Below are positions 7,985 through 16,665 of a stretch of DNA of 64,000 nt, in pieces. Both the position numbers and the translations under genes were made by a program. The notes under the pieces were generated by a model. It saw nothing but the letters and a program-made list of their open reading frames with translations, did not search any database and was not told where the DNA came from. The stretch is from contig JAEWQV010000027.1 in assembly GCA_023399055.1 (NCBI GenBank), positions 248,001 through 312,000 of the forward strand, in the 5' to 3' direction. The DNA is from Bacillota bacterium. GTDB lineage: Bacteria > Bacillota > Clostridia > Lachnospirales > Lachnospiraceae. Positions within the stretch are counted from its first letter, which is position 1. Every line of letters starts with the position of its first letter.

Positions 7985-9118
7985 ATGAAAAAAATTATTG
8001 CAGTATTACTAACCTTAGTTCTAGTATCATCTTTAGCTGCTTGTGGTAAGAAAGACGATGCTGGTTCCAATGACACACCAAAGGATAATGGTGGTAAAGG
8101 CAAAGTTGACGTTGGTATTGTACTACCTACAAAGGACGAGCCTAGATGGTTACAAGATCAGGCAAGATTTGAGGATGTTATCTCCTCTACAGATTATACA
8201 GTAGAAGTATTATTTAGCCAGGGTTCCTCTGCAAATGAAAAAACTAACGTAGAGACCTTAATTTCAAAAGGTATCAAAGTTCTTATCATCTGTGCACAGG
8301 ATGCAGCAGCTGCTGCAGCATCTGTAGAAGAAGCAAAAGAAGCTGGTATTACTGTTATTTCTTATGACCGTTTAATTACTAACACTGATGCAGTTGATTA
8401 TTATGTAACCTTCGATAGCGTTGCAGTTGGTGAAGCTATGGGTCAGTATTTAGTTGATAATGCATCTGGTACAGGTCTTCCTTTATACTTATATGCTGGT
8501 GCAGCAACAGATAACAATGCTTTCTTATTCTTTGAAGGTGCTTGGAATAAGTTACAGCCTAAGATTGCTGATGGAACATTCGTAATCAAGAATTCTTCTG
8601 AAGCAATTGCTCTTCAGGATAAAGCTACTTTAACTCGTGACGAAATGTCCAAAATCATTGGTCAGGTTACTACTAACTGGGATTTCAACGAAGCTAAGTC
8701 CAAAGCAGAAGCTCATTTAACAAGCGCATCTGCAGCAGATAAGGGTCAATGTTTCATTCTTGCTCCTAACGATGGTACCGCTCGTTCTATCGCTGACGTA
8801 TTTGCAGCTGATACAGACGTAACTGGTTACTTCATTACAGGTCAGGATGCTGAACAAGCTTCTGTTCAATACATCATTGATGGCAAACAGTCCATGACAG
8901 TATTTAAAGATACACGTACTTTAGCAGCTGATGCTATGAACATGGCAATTGATGTAATTGGTGGAAAGACACCTGCTACAGATTCAACTTATAACAATCA
9001 GAATATTGATGTTCCTTCTAAACAAACTGCTACAGTAGTTGTAACAAAGGAAAATGTTAAGAAAGAACTCATCGATTCTGGATATTATGCAGCTGATAAA
9101 TTTACTGGATTAGAATAA
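7985..9118 (+). CDS. xylF: D-xylose-type ABC transporter substrate-binding lipoprotein (XylF-like)
   Basis: A 377-residue lipoprotein with signal sequence and lipobox LAAC at about residues 17-20, then a Peripla_BP_4 fold. Family landmarks include LPTKDEPRWLQDQ, SYDRLITNTDAVDYYV, LAPNDGTARS and TGQDAEQASVQYI, the pattern of XylF-type proteins. It is the first gene of a binding protein - ATPase - permease operon. Its codon use is more regular than that of its neighbours (many GCA, GAT, GTT, CTT codons), which suggests high expression, as expected for the binding protein. A long intercistronic hairpin without a T-tract separates it from the ATPase gene and probably gives it extra stable mRNA. 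Xylose as ligand is inferred from family resemblance; glucose, galactose or arabinose are possible. Confidence 0.85.
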   Translation: MKKIIAVLLTLVLVSSLAACGKKDDAGSNDTPKDNGGKGKVDVGIVLPTKDEPRWLQDQARFEDVISSTDYTVEVLFSQGSSANEKTNVETLISKGIKVLIICAQDAAAAAASVEEAKEAGITVISYDRLITNTDAVDYYVTFDSVAVGEAMGQYLVDNASGTGLPLYLYAGAATDNNAFLFFEGAWNKLQPKIADGTFVIKNSSEAIALQDKATLTRDEMSKIIGQVTTNWDFNEAKSKAEAHLTSASAADKGQCFILAPNDGTARSIADVFAADTDVTGYFITGQDAEQASVQYIIDGKQSMTVFKDTRTLAADAMNMAIDVIGGKTPATDSTYNNQNIDVPSKQTATVVVTKENVKKELIDSGYYAADKFTGLE

Positions 9119-9145
9119 TTTTAAATTCATAAATTAAGTCATCTT

Positions 9146-9189
9146 GAGACCGGTTTAAAAATAATGTTTATTATTCTTAAACCGGTCTC
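9146..9189 (+). other. Intercistronic stem-loop between binding-protein and ATPase genes
   Basis: Perfect 13-bp inverted repeat (GAGACCGGTTTAA at 9146-9158 with 9177-9189), extended inward by AATAAT/ATTATT pairing. No T-run follows. It is therefore more likely an mRNA-stabilising or processing element than a full terminator, limiting read-through and protecting the upstream message. Confidence 0.65.
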
Positions 9190-9205
9190 GAATTTAAGAC
9201 AACGC

Positions 9206-9228
9206 ATTTTCATGTGAAACATGAAAAT
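9206..9228 (+). repeat. Short inverted repeat just before the ATPase gene
   Basis: Perfect 10-bp palindrome ATTTTCATGT / ACATGAAAAT with a 3-base spacer, ending 8 bases before the ribosome binding site (GAAGGAAGGAT) of the ATPase gene. It may be an RNA hairpin that tunes translation or a protein-binding site. Confidence 0.4.
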
Positions 9229-9251
9229 TGTTTTAGAAGGAAGGATAAGTA

Positions 9252-10793
9252 ATGAGTGATTATATTCTTGAAATGCAAAACATAGTAAAAGAATTCCCTG
9301 GAGTCAAGGCTCTAAACAATGTTAATTTCAAGGTTGAAAGAGGCGAAATACATTGTTTGGTAGGAGAAAACGGGGCAGGAAAATCAACTTTGATGAAGGT
9401 GCTTTCCGGGGTTTATCCTCATGGCTCATACAATGGTAATATTATATACAATGGAAGTGAAAAAAGATTTAAATCAATAGCAGACTCTGAAGCAGAAGGT
9501 ATAGCTATTATTTATCAAGAGCTAGCCTTAATTCCAGAGTTAAGTGTGTATGAAAATATTTATTTTGGTCATGAGATTATGGAAGGAAAAGTGATTAACT
9601 GGAACCAGACCATCGTTAGTGCGCAGGAAATGCTTAAGATGGTAAAATTAGATGTTAATCCTTCTATGAAAATTAAGGATTTATCAGTTGGAAAAAGACA
9701 ATTAGTTGAGATTGCAAAGGCTCTAAGTAAGAATGTAAAGCTTTTGGTTTTAGACGAACCAACCGCTGCTCTAAATGAGGACGATAGTGCAAATCTTCTT
9801 GAATTATTAAAACAGCTTAGGGAAACTGGCGTTACATCAATTATGATTTCTCATAAATTAAAGGAAGTTGTATCGGTTGCTGATACAATTACTGTAATCC
9901 GTGATGGTAGCACCATCTGCTCCATGAATGCGAAAGAACAAAAGATTTCTGAGAAAGAAATCATCAAGCACATGGTTGGCAGAGAAATTGAAAACATTTA
10001 CCCAAAGAGAGAGAAGAAAGAATTCGGAGACATTTGCTTAGATATTAAAAATTGGACCGTACGTAATCCAATTTTAGATCGTGAGATCTTGCATGACGTT
10101 AATATAAATGTCCGCAAAGGTGAAATTATAGGTATTGCAGGTCTGATGGGATCAGGACGTACTGAATTAGCATTAAGTATCTTCGGCAATACACCTAGAT
10201 ATCAAATTACAAGCGGAGAGCTTTATGTAGAAGGTGCTAAGAAAAGCTTTAAGCATCCGAAAGAAGCATTAGAAGCAGGTGTTGCTTACGTATCCGAAGA
10301 TAGAAAAGGAAATGGATTAGTTTTAATTCAGGACATTAAATATAATATTTCAATCGCCAATCTAGAAGCATTGACGGAGGGATTTTCCATCAATGAGAAT
10401 AAAGAGATTAATATAGCAAATGATTATAAGAAATCAATTAATATTAAAGCTCCTTCCATAAAGCAGTTAGTTGGCAACTTAAGTGGTGGTAACCAACAAA
10501 AAGTTTCATTAGCAAAATGTCTATTTGTTGGTCCTAAGGTCTTAATACTGGATGAGCCTACGAGAGGTATTGACGTAGGTGCTAAATTTGAGATTTATTC
10601 TCTAATGAATAAACTTGTGGAAGAGGGTATGAGTATTATAATGATTTCATCCGAACTTCTGGAAGTCTTAGGTATGAGTGATCGTGTCTATGTTATGTCC
10701 GAAGGCTCAATTACAGGCTGCTTATCCGCAGAAGAAGCCACAGAACAAAGTGTTATGGCATTAGCTACTAGAGTGGAGGAGGTTACACAATGA
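9252..10793 (+). CDS. xylG: Sugar ABC transporter ATP-binding protein, two ABC domains (XylG-like)
   Basis: A 513-residue cytoplasmic ATPase with two fused ABC domains, as in all sugar importers of this class. Domain 1 (about 5-240) has Walker A GENGAGKST, signature LSVGKRQ and Walker B LLVLDEPTAALN. Domain 2 (about 265-505) has the degenerate Walker A GLMGSGRTE usual for the family, signature LSGGNQQK and Walker B LILDEPTRGIDVGAK. Length matches XylG/MglA/RbsA (about 500). It energises uptake of the sugar bound by the lipoprotein upstream, through the permease whose ATG overlaps this stop by 4 bases (ATGA), a sign of coupled translation. Confidence 0.92.
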   Translation: MSDYILEMQNIVKEFPGVKALNNVNFKVERGEIHCLVGENGAGKSTLMKVLSGVYPHGSYNGNIIYNGSEKRFKSIADSEAEGIAIIYQELALIPELSVYENIYFGHEIMEGKVINWNQTIVSAQEMLKMVKLDVNPSMKIKDLSVGKRQLVEIAKALSKNVKLLVLDEPTAALNEDDSANLLELLKQLRETGVTSIMISHKLKEVVSVADTITVIRDGSTICSMNAKEQKISEKEIIKHMVGREIENIYPKREKKEFGDICLDIKNWTVRNPILDREILHDVNINVRKGEIIGIAGLMGSGRTELALSIFGNTPRYQITSGELYVEGAKKSFKHPKEALEAGVAYVSEDRKGNGLVLIQDIKYNISIANLEALTEGFSINENKEINIANDYKKSINIKAPSIKQLVGNLSGGNQQKVSLAKCLFVGPKVLILDEPTRGIDVGAKFEIYSLMNKLVEEGMSIIMISSELLEVLGMSDRVYVMSEGSITGCLSAEEATEQSVMALATRVEEVTQ

Positions 10794-11995
10794 GTAATAA
10801 TAGAGATGTTGTAAATGAAAGAGAAGGCCTTGGAAGGGAATTACTAGGCTTATTAAAGGGTAACATACGAGACTATGTAATGTACATTGCGCTGGTTTTA
10901 ATATTTATATTTTTTAATATTCAAACAGAAGGTACTTTCTTGTCGTCAAGAAATTTAAGTGACTTAATAAAACAAACTGGTTATGTATCCATTATTGCGA
11001 TTGGTATGACAGTAATCCTTATTATTAAACATATTGACTTATCCGTAGGTTATGTGGCAGGTTTTCTTGGAGCGATTGCTGCCATTATGATGAAGGGCGG
11101 AATGTCTCCTTGGGTGGTTATTCCTATTGTATTACTTGCAGGATGTGCAATTGGTCTCTATCAAGGTATCCTTGTTGCAAAAGTTGGTGTACCAGCATTC
11201 GTTGTAACGCTGGCAGGTATGTTTATTTTCAGAGGATTGCTATCCTTAACAACCGCAGGAACTGGTACAATTGTTGTAGATAGTGAAGGATTTAAGAATA
11301 TTTCCAATGGATTTATTCCTGATCTTCCAATTAAAAGTAGTTTTCATGAGCTTACTCTTTTGATTGGATTGGTAGCAATCATTTTAGTAATCTTTAGTCA
11401 GATAAAATCCAGAAAGAATTTACGTAAGTATAACTTTAACGTAAGTTCATTACCAATTGCCATTGGTAAGGTACTTTTCATTTCACTTATTATTATGGTA
11501 ATCATGTGGATTTTAGCTGGTTATAAGGGTATTCCTTGGACAGCAGTCATTGTTGGTTTTGTGTTATTTATCTATCATTTTATGTTAAACAAAACCAGAC
11601 TTGGTCGTTACATCTATGGTATTGGTGGTAATGCAGAGGCAGCAGAACTTTCTGGTGTTAATGTTAAAAAGGTTACTTTATTTGCCTTTGCTTCTGTAAG
11701 TATGTTAGCAGCACTTGGAGGTATCTTATATACTTCAAGACTTGGATCTGCTTCACCACAAGCTGGACTTGGTTTCGAGTTAGATGCAATTGCATCATCT
11801 TATATCGGCGGTGTATCTGTAAGTGGTGGTATAGGTCGTGTAACGAATACAATTATCGGTGCATTAGTAATTATGTCCTTAACCAATGGTATGAACCTCA
11901 TGGGTATTGACGTATCCTGGCAGTATGTTGTTAAAGGTGTAATCTTTGTATTAGCAGTTGCCTTTGACGTTATTACAAGAAAAAAGAGTAAGTAA
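10790..11995 (+). CDS. xylH: Sugar ABC transporter permease (XylH-like)
   Basis: A 401-residue integral membrane protein of the BPD_transp_2 family with about 10-12 hydrophobic segments. It carries the family's conserved segments GMTVILIIKHIDLSVG and GVPAFVVTLAGMFIFRG and, near the end, GGIGRVTNTIIGALVIMSLTNGM. A membrane-embedded insert in the middle (about 190-260) makes it longer than RbsC/MglC and similar to XylH. It forms the translocation path for the ATPase encoded just upstream. The ATG overlaps the xylG stop. Confidence 0.9.
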   Translation: MSNNRDVVNEREGLGRELLGLLKGNIRDYVMYIALVLIFIFFNIQTEGTFLSSRNLSDLIKQTGYVSIIAIGMTVILIIKHIDLSVGYVAGFLGAIAAIMMKGGMSPWVVIPIVLLAGCAIGLYQGILVAKVGVPAFVVTLAGMFIFRGLLSLTTAGTGTIVVDSEGFKNISNGFIPDLPIKSSFHELTLLIGLVAIILVIFSQIKSRKNLRKYNFNVSSLPIAIGKVLFISLIIMVIMWILAGYKGIPWTAVIVGFVLFIYHFMLNKTRLGRYIYGIGGNAEAAELSGVNVKKVTLFAFASVSMLAALGGILYTSRLGSASPQAGLGFELDAIASSYIGGVSVSGGIGRVTNTIIGALVIMSLTNGMNLMGIDVSWQYVVKGVIFVLAVAFDVITRKKSK

Positions 11996-12035
11996 TAAAT
12001 AGACATAATTAGATAACTAATAGGTAAAAATAACT

Positions 12036-12075
12036 GGGGCATGTATGATGATATGAAAATATTATACACTGCCCC
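12036..12075 (+). terminator. Hairpin after the permease gene
   Basis: GGGGCA at 12036-12041 pairs with TGCCCC at 12070-12075, with further imperfect pairing of the AT-rich inner arms; TTGTTCTT follows. Likely end of the transport operon. Confidence 0.5.
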
Positions 12076-12181
12076 TTGTTCTTAAATAAATTATAATGCG
12101 TAAATGGGCTCTGCGCAAAAAAAGTGAAAATTCTACATACATTTGCATATTAGAAGGTACTTGGGAGACGAGGAAAATACT

Positions 12182-14230
12182 ATGAAAAAAAGAAGAATCT
12201 TTAATATAAGAGTTAAGCTAATACTAGCTTTTTTATTGCCTGTAACTTGTATTATTGTACTGGGAATTACATCCTATCAAAGAACTTCAGCTGCAGTAAA
12301 GGACCAATATCAAAAGTCTACCCTTCAAACGCTGGGAAAAGCTGCAGACTATTTAAATTTATTAATGAAGTCCGTGGAAGATACAAGCTTTCGCATTTCC
12401 ACCGACAAAACTATTTTAGATTATTATATAAATCCGGAACAAGGAGAGCAGGATTTTGATGCTGTTGTAAAGAGTTTTAAAGGACATATTTCCTCAAATG
12501 AATATGTGAAATTTGGATATTTAATCGCAGCAAATGGTCAAAATATATCGATTAACAGCGCAATTAATCTTGATAGCAGTTCCTATGAGGATTATATAAA
12601 ATCAAAGGACTATGTAGAAATAACAGCACGAAAAAATAAGTTATGGTCAGGTTATAGTGACTTCTTTTCGAAAATAGATCAGGACAGAGAAGGAAAATCC
12701 GTTCTTACGTTGACAAAACCAATTACAGATGCAGGAACTGGTGAATTTGTTGGTTATTTAATACTTGAAGTAATGAACGAGGTTATGGCAGATATTCTAA
12801 AAGATTTAAATTTTGGTACAGATAGTAAAGCTGTTTTAATTGGTCAGGATAGAACAGAGGTAGCTTTGGAGTTACTTACCGATGTATCAAAAGAACAGCT
12901 AATAGCAAATTCAACAGAATATAATGATATCTTACAGGGAACGAATACGGAAGGATTTATGGATATAACATATAAATCAAGTCCGCATATTCTATGCTAC
13001 AGCTCCATTGGTAACCTTGGGTGTAATTTATTAGCATTGCTACCGGAGACTACGATAGGGGAACAGACGAAAGATATTAAGCAACTTACTATCATCTATG
13101 TAATTGTTGCTTCCATTCTTGCCATTGGTGTAGGTACAATGATTGCGGCAGACATGGGCAGTAATATTAAAAGAATTATTCGAACCACGCAGCAAGCAGC
13201 AAAAGGTGATCTGACCCTCAAAGTTACGACTAGAAGCAAGGATGAGTTTTTGGATTTAAGTAATAGCATGAATGATATGATTGAGAGCGTAAGTGGTCTA
13301 ATTGGTAATGTTCAACAAGTTTACACACAAATGAGAGCAGGTGTGGAAACAGTGAATCAAACTAGCCAGCAAGTTAATATGATAGGTAAAGAGATAGGAT
13401 TTTCCATACAACAGATAGAACTTGGAGTGGAACAACAAGCTGATAATTCGACCCATTGTTTGGAAACGATGGATTTGTTATCTGAAAAGATTACAAGTGT
13501 GACAAGTTCCATTGATGAAATTGACCGAATTTCTACAGGTACGAAGCAGGTGGTTAATGATGGAATAAAGTCCATGGATCAATTGAGTAATAAGTCAGTA
13601 GAAACAGCGGATTTAATTCATGATATTAGTACAGAGGTTGAAATCTTAGGAAAGAAAATCGAAAATATTAGCAATATTTTGCTAGTTATTACGGATATTG
13701 GTGATCAGACGAATTTACTTGCCTTAAATGCAAGTATTGAAGCGGCAAGGGCAGGTGAAGCTGGTAAAGGCTTTTCAGTAGTAGCGGAAGAGGTAAAGAA
13801 ACTGTCCGAACGTTCCATTGAGTCAGCAAAAGAGATTGGAATTATTGTTCAAGAAATACAACAACAGACCAATAAAACGTTGGGTCGTGCAAATTCATCT
13901 GATAAAATATTAGAAGCAGAGGAACTTGCACTGAAGGATGTAGGAGTAGCGTTTGCAGACATTAATAAGTATGTTAACAGGTTGAATGCAACTATGGATA
14001 GCATCACGGCTGGTACAAGTAGTATGCAAGAATCAAAAGCAATAACGCTGGACTCCATACAAGGAATTACTGCGGTGGCACAACAAACTTCTGCTTCTGC
14101 AGTTGAAATGGGAGCCTCCATTGAAAATCAAAATGTAATAATGGAAAAATTAGCTGGGTTTTCTGAAGAGTTACAAAGGTATTCCCAAAGCCTGCAAAAT
14201 GAGTTAGCTAAGTTTAGAATTAAAGATTAG
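12182..14230 (+). CDS. Methyl-accepting chemotaxis protein
   Basis: A 682-residue transmembrane chemoreceptor from ATG 12182 (GGAGACGAGG upstream); a TTG 39 bases earlier is less likely. In order: membrane helix (about 10-30), extracytoplasmic sensor region of about 265 residues (dCache-like by length), second membrane helix (about 300-322), HAMP, and a long coiled-coil signalling domain with the conserved hairpin tip IGDQTNLLALNASIEAARAG. It passes ligand information to CheA/CheW. Its position directly after a sugar uptake operon and facing the same way suggests sugar taxis, either by direct binding or through the binding lipoproteins; that link is inference. Confidence 0.9.
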   Translation: MKKRRIFNIRVKLILAFLLPVTCIIVLGITSYQRTSAAVKDQYQKSTLQTLGKAADYLNLLMKSVEDTSFRISTDKTILDYYINPEQGEQDFDAVVKSFKGHISSNEYVKFGYLIAANGQNISINSAINLDSSSYEDYIKSKDYVEITARKNKLWSGYSDFFSKIDQDREGKSVLTLTKPITDAGTGEFVGYLILEVMNEVMADILKDLNFGTDSKAVLIGQDRTEVALELLTDVSKEQLIANSTEYNDILQGTNTEGFMDITYKSSPHILCYSSIGNLGCNLLALLPETTIGEQTKDIKQLTIIYVIVASILAIGVGTMIAADMGSNIKRIIRTTQQAAKGDLTLKVTTRSKDEFLDLSNSMNDMIESVSGLIGNVQQVYTQMRAGVETVNQTSQQVNMIGKEIGFSIQQIELGVEQQADNSTHCLETMDLLSEKITSVTSSIDEIDRISTGTKQVVNDGIKSMDQLSNKSVETADLIHDISTEVEILGKKIENISNILLVITDIGDQTNLLALNASIEAARAGEAGKGFSVVAEEVKKLSERSIESAKEIGIIVQEIQQQTNKTLGRANSSDKILEAEELALKDVGVAFADINKYVNRLNATMDSITAGTSSMQESKAITLDSIQGITAVAQQTSASAVEMGASIENQNVIMEKLAGFSEELQRYSQSLQNELAKFRIKD

Positions 14231-14376
14231 ATAGATCGTACTATACTTAAAATTGAGGCTAATCGGTTATAATACAGTCATAAATATAAGCGAGTAATCT
14301 ACTTGTAAATATGTCAGATATCATGTAAAATACTTGGACAGGAATTTAGCGTAGAGAACATCGAGAGGAGAAAAAT

Positions 14377-14709
14377 ATGAAGGAAGAATATTTACAACTA
14401 GATGCTGACCTGAAGGGATTATTTTCTGAAAATAAGCTAGATGAGCTTAATGAGTTATTGCATGAACAACCAGGCGATGTAGTGAATGAGTTAAGTACTC
14501 ATTATTGGGATATTATAAATAAATACTTCGAGACCGAACGTTTCGATTTATTGTTTGGACATTTTCGTTTTGTTGCATTTACCTGTTATATTATTGAATA
14601 CGCTTATCAGGCAGGATTAATTTCAGAAAATGATTTTGTAGCCAGAATGCAAATTTATCAGACAATTTACGAGCTAAAACAACAGCATTCGAAAGACCAT
14701 AATCAATAG
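14377..14709 (+). CDS. Hypothetical 110-residue acidic protein
   Basis: A soluble, largely helical, acidic protein with an aromatic-rich middle (HYWDIINKYFETERFDLLFGHFRFVAF) and no signal peptide or metal motif. The ATG has CGAGAGGAG 7-8 bases upstream, so translation is well supported. It stands alone between the chemoreceptor and a phosphatase gene. I do not recognise a family. Confidence 0.65.
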   Translation: MKEEYLQLDADLKGLFSENKLDELNELLHEQPGDVVNELSTHYWDIINKYFETERFDLLFGHFRFVAFTCYIIEYAYQAGLISENDFVARMQIYQTIYELKQQHSKDHNQ

Positions 14710-14848
14710 TGTATAAGTACAGCCTCGTCCACGCATCTAATAAGATTGACAGTATATGAAAATGATTGTAAAATAAGGTTCATAGTAGTTGGCGTAAGGA
14801 AATTTATTCTTTACGAATTATAAACCGATATCTGAGGATGAGGTGATG

Positions 14849-15499
14849 ATGGTGAATATGGTAAATCTTTATTTAATCCGGCATGGTAGACAGAATAGTA
14901 ATCTGTGTAATTTTGATGGCGATCTTTCAGAAGAGGGACGTATTCAGACAGAGTTATTAACACAACGCCTTAAGCATTACAATATTGATGCCTTATACTC
15001 CAGTAATTTGCTTCGTGCCAAGCAGACAGCAGAGGTTATTAATGCTACTTTAGGCCTGGAGCATGAAATACGGGAAGAACTTAGAGAAATATCTTTTGGA
15101 TTACTGGAAGGTAACTCAAATGAATATAATTCAGAACATTTTAGGGATTTTAAAATTGAACAACAAAAGCTTCTGGAAGATATTCCATATCCAGAAGGAG
15201 AGAATGGGACATTTGTTTATGAACGTGCAATGCCTGTAATTCAGGAGATTGTCCAAAGTGGAAAAGGTAATATCGCTGTTGTAACACATGGCGGTACCAT
15301 ACGTGTTCTCTTAGCAGCTTTGTTTGGACGAAGTCAGGCTAGAAGATTTTTGTTCGGTGTTTCCTTAGAAGATACAAGCATTACCCAGTTAATCTATAAC
15401 ATAAGAAAAGATCGATTTTATTTAGAGCGCTTTAATGATTCTGCACATCTTGAAGGTCATCCAGAGCTAAGGCGAGATGGTGCGAAACCTCGAACTTAA
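14849..15499 (+). CDS. Histidine phosphatase family protein (phosphoglycerate mutase-like)
   Basis: A protein of about 216 residues with the family's catalytic RHG motif near the N-terminus (LYLIRHGRQNSN), the second conserved arginine in SSNLLRAKQTAE, the acid residue in the REISFGLLEG segment, and the C-terminal catalytic histidine in VVTHGGTIR. It would dephosphorylate a small phosphometabolite through a phospho-histidine; the substrate cannot be read from the sequence (CobC/GpmB-type annotations are common). Several starts are clustered (GTG 14843, ATG 14846, 14849, 14858); GAGGATGAGGTG lies just before them, so the exact first residue is uncertain. Confidence 0.82.
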   Translation: MVNMVNLYLIRHGRQNSNLCNFDGDLSEEGRIQTELLTQRLKHYNIDALYSSNLLRAKQTAEVINATLGLEHEIREELREISFGLLEGNSNEYNSEHFRDFKIEQQKLLEDIPYPEGENGTFVYERAMPVIQEIVQSGKGNIAVVTHGGTIRVLLAALFGRSQARRFLFGVSLEDTSITQLIYNIRKDRFYLERFNDSAHLEGHPELRRDGAKPRT

Positions 15500-15545
15500 A
15501 TCACCTACATAGAGTTAAATTTTTTGCATAGAACGGATTATAAAT

Positions 15546-15602
15546 AATCGCTGTATATGAGTAGAACAGTAGAGAACTGTCTGTCATATACAGCGATTTT
15601 TT
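15546..15602 (+). terminator. Terminator after the histidine phosphatase gene
   Basis: Perfect 15-bp stem (AATCGCTGTATATGA at 15546-15560 with 15584-15598), an inner ACAGT/ACTGT pair in the loop, and a run of T to 15602. Strong intrinsic terminator. Confidence 0.85.
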
Positions 15603-15675
15603 AGATACCAATTTTATTTGTGCTTCATTGGTAATTAATGTAACCAGATAAACAATCTAAGTATTCTATATTTTC

Positions 15676-16500
15676 CTATTTGAAATTCTCTGCTAACCAG
15701 GTAGCAACCCCTTCACAGGTATTATTACCGACTATATAATCCGCCTTTCCCTTAAGTTCGGGTACTGCATTACCAACTGCAATTCTGGTATCGCTGGCTT
15801 CAAACATTGGCAGATCATTGCGATTATCACCAAAACATACTACATGATCATAACCAAGCATCTCTCGAAGTCGTTTGACAGCATGATATTTTGAGGCATT
15901 CTTGCTAAATACTTCAAGATACCAGAAATCTGGAGAGTAATTGTCTTTATAAAACGTGCAGTTTAGATCAGGAATTAACTTTAATCGTTCATAGGTGGGT
16001 TGAAGTGCTTCCTCCCGGTCCATTAATGAGAAATAAATAATAGGTTCCTCGCGCAACAAAGAGAAATCATCAATCTGTGTAAATTTCTTCTGATAGAGGT
16101 CAACACGTTCCTGATAAAAATCCTTTAGAGCTTTATAGCTCAAATCCTCGTAATAAGTTGACATGGCACCATCTTTTATGGTGTAAACAAACCCCTTTAA
16201 ATGATTTGTTTTAATTAAATCAAGCAGAGCATCCACACTTGGCTTTGGCAGGAATTCTATATGCAGATATTCTGTTTTGTTTAGGTCGTAGATACAAACC
16301 CCATTCATTAAGACTACTGGAAGGGATATCTGCACGTCTTTTAATATATGCTTGATAGAGGCAATGGATCTTGCAGTAGCAACAGAAAAATTCATACCTT
16401 GTTCCATTAGTGAATTCAAAGTAGTTATGGTATTCTTGGATAAAGTGATATCAGGTTGTAGGAGAGTACCATCTAAATCGGAAATATAAAGTGTTTTCAT
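15676..16500 (-). CDS. HAD-superfamily (Cof-type) phosphatase
   Basis: A 274-residue cytosolic hydrolase of the Cof/HAD-IIB type. Motif I DLDGTLL (Asp9 nucleophile, Asp11 acid/base), motif II in MNGVCIYD, motif III lysine in SKNASKYHAV, and motif IV GDNRNDLPMFE are all present, with a C2-type cap between. These enzymes dephosphorylate sugar phosphates or other small phospho-compounds; the substrate is not evident. It is the downstream gene of a minus-strand set with the epimerase and acetyltransferase, though a gap of 165 bases separates it from the epimerase. Confidence 0.87.
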   Translation of the reverse strand: MKTLYISDLDGTLLQPDITLSKNTITTLNSLMEQGMNFSVATARSIASIKHILKDVQISLPVVLMNGVCIYDLNKTEYLHIEFLPKPSVDALLDLIKTNHLKGFVYTIKDGAMSTYYEDLSYKALKDFYQERVDLYQKKFTQIDDFSLLREEPIIYFSLMDREEALQPTYERLKLIPDLNCTFYKDNYSPDFWYLEVFSKNASKYHAVKRLREMLGYDHVVCFGDNRNDLPMFEASDTRIAVGNAVPELKGKADYIVGNNTCEGVATWLAENFK

Positions 16501-16665
16501 AAGTGAATATACCTTTCTTAGTACCTAAAATGTTACATGGGTACAATAGTTTAAAGTAAGACTATTGATTCGAGCGTCATAAGCCTTACTGAACTATAAG
16601 AGTTGAATATGACAATCTATATTCATTTTCGTAGACCAAACTGGCTTTTGACGCTTGTATTAATA

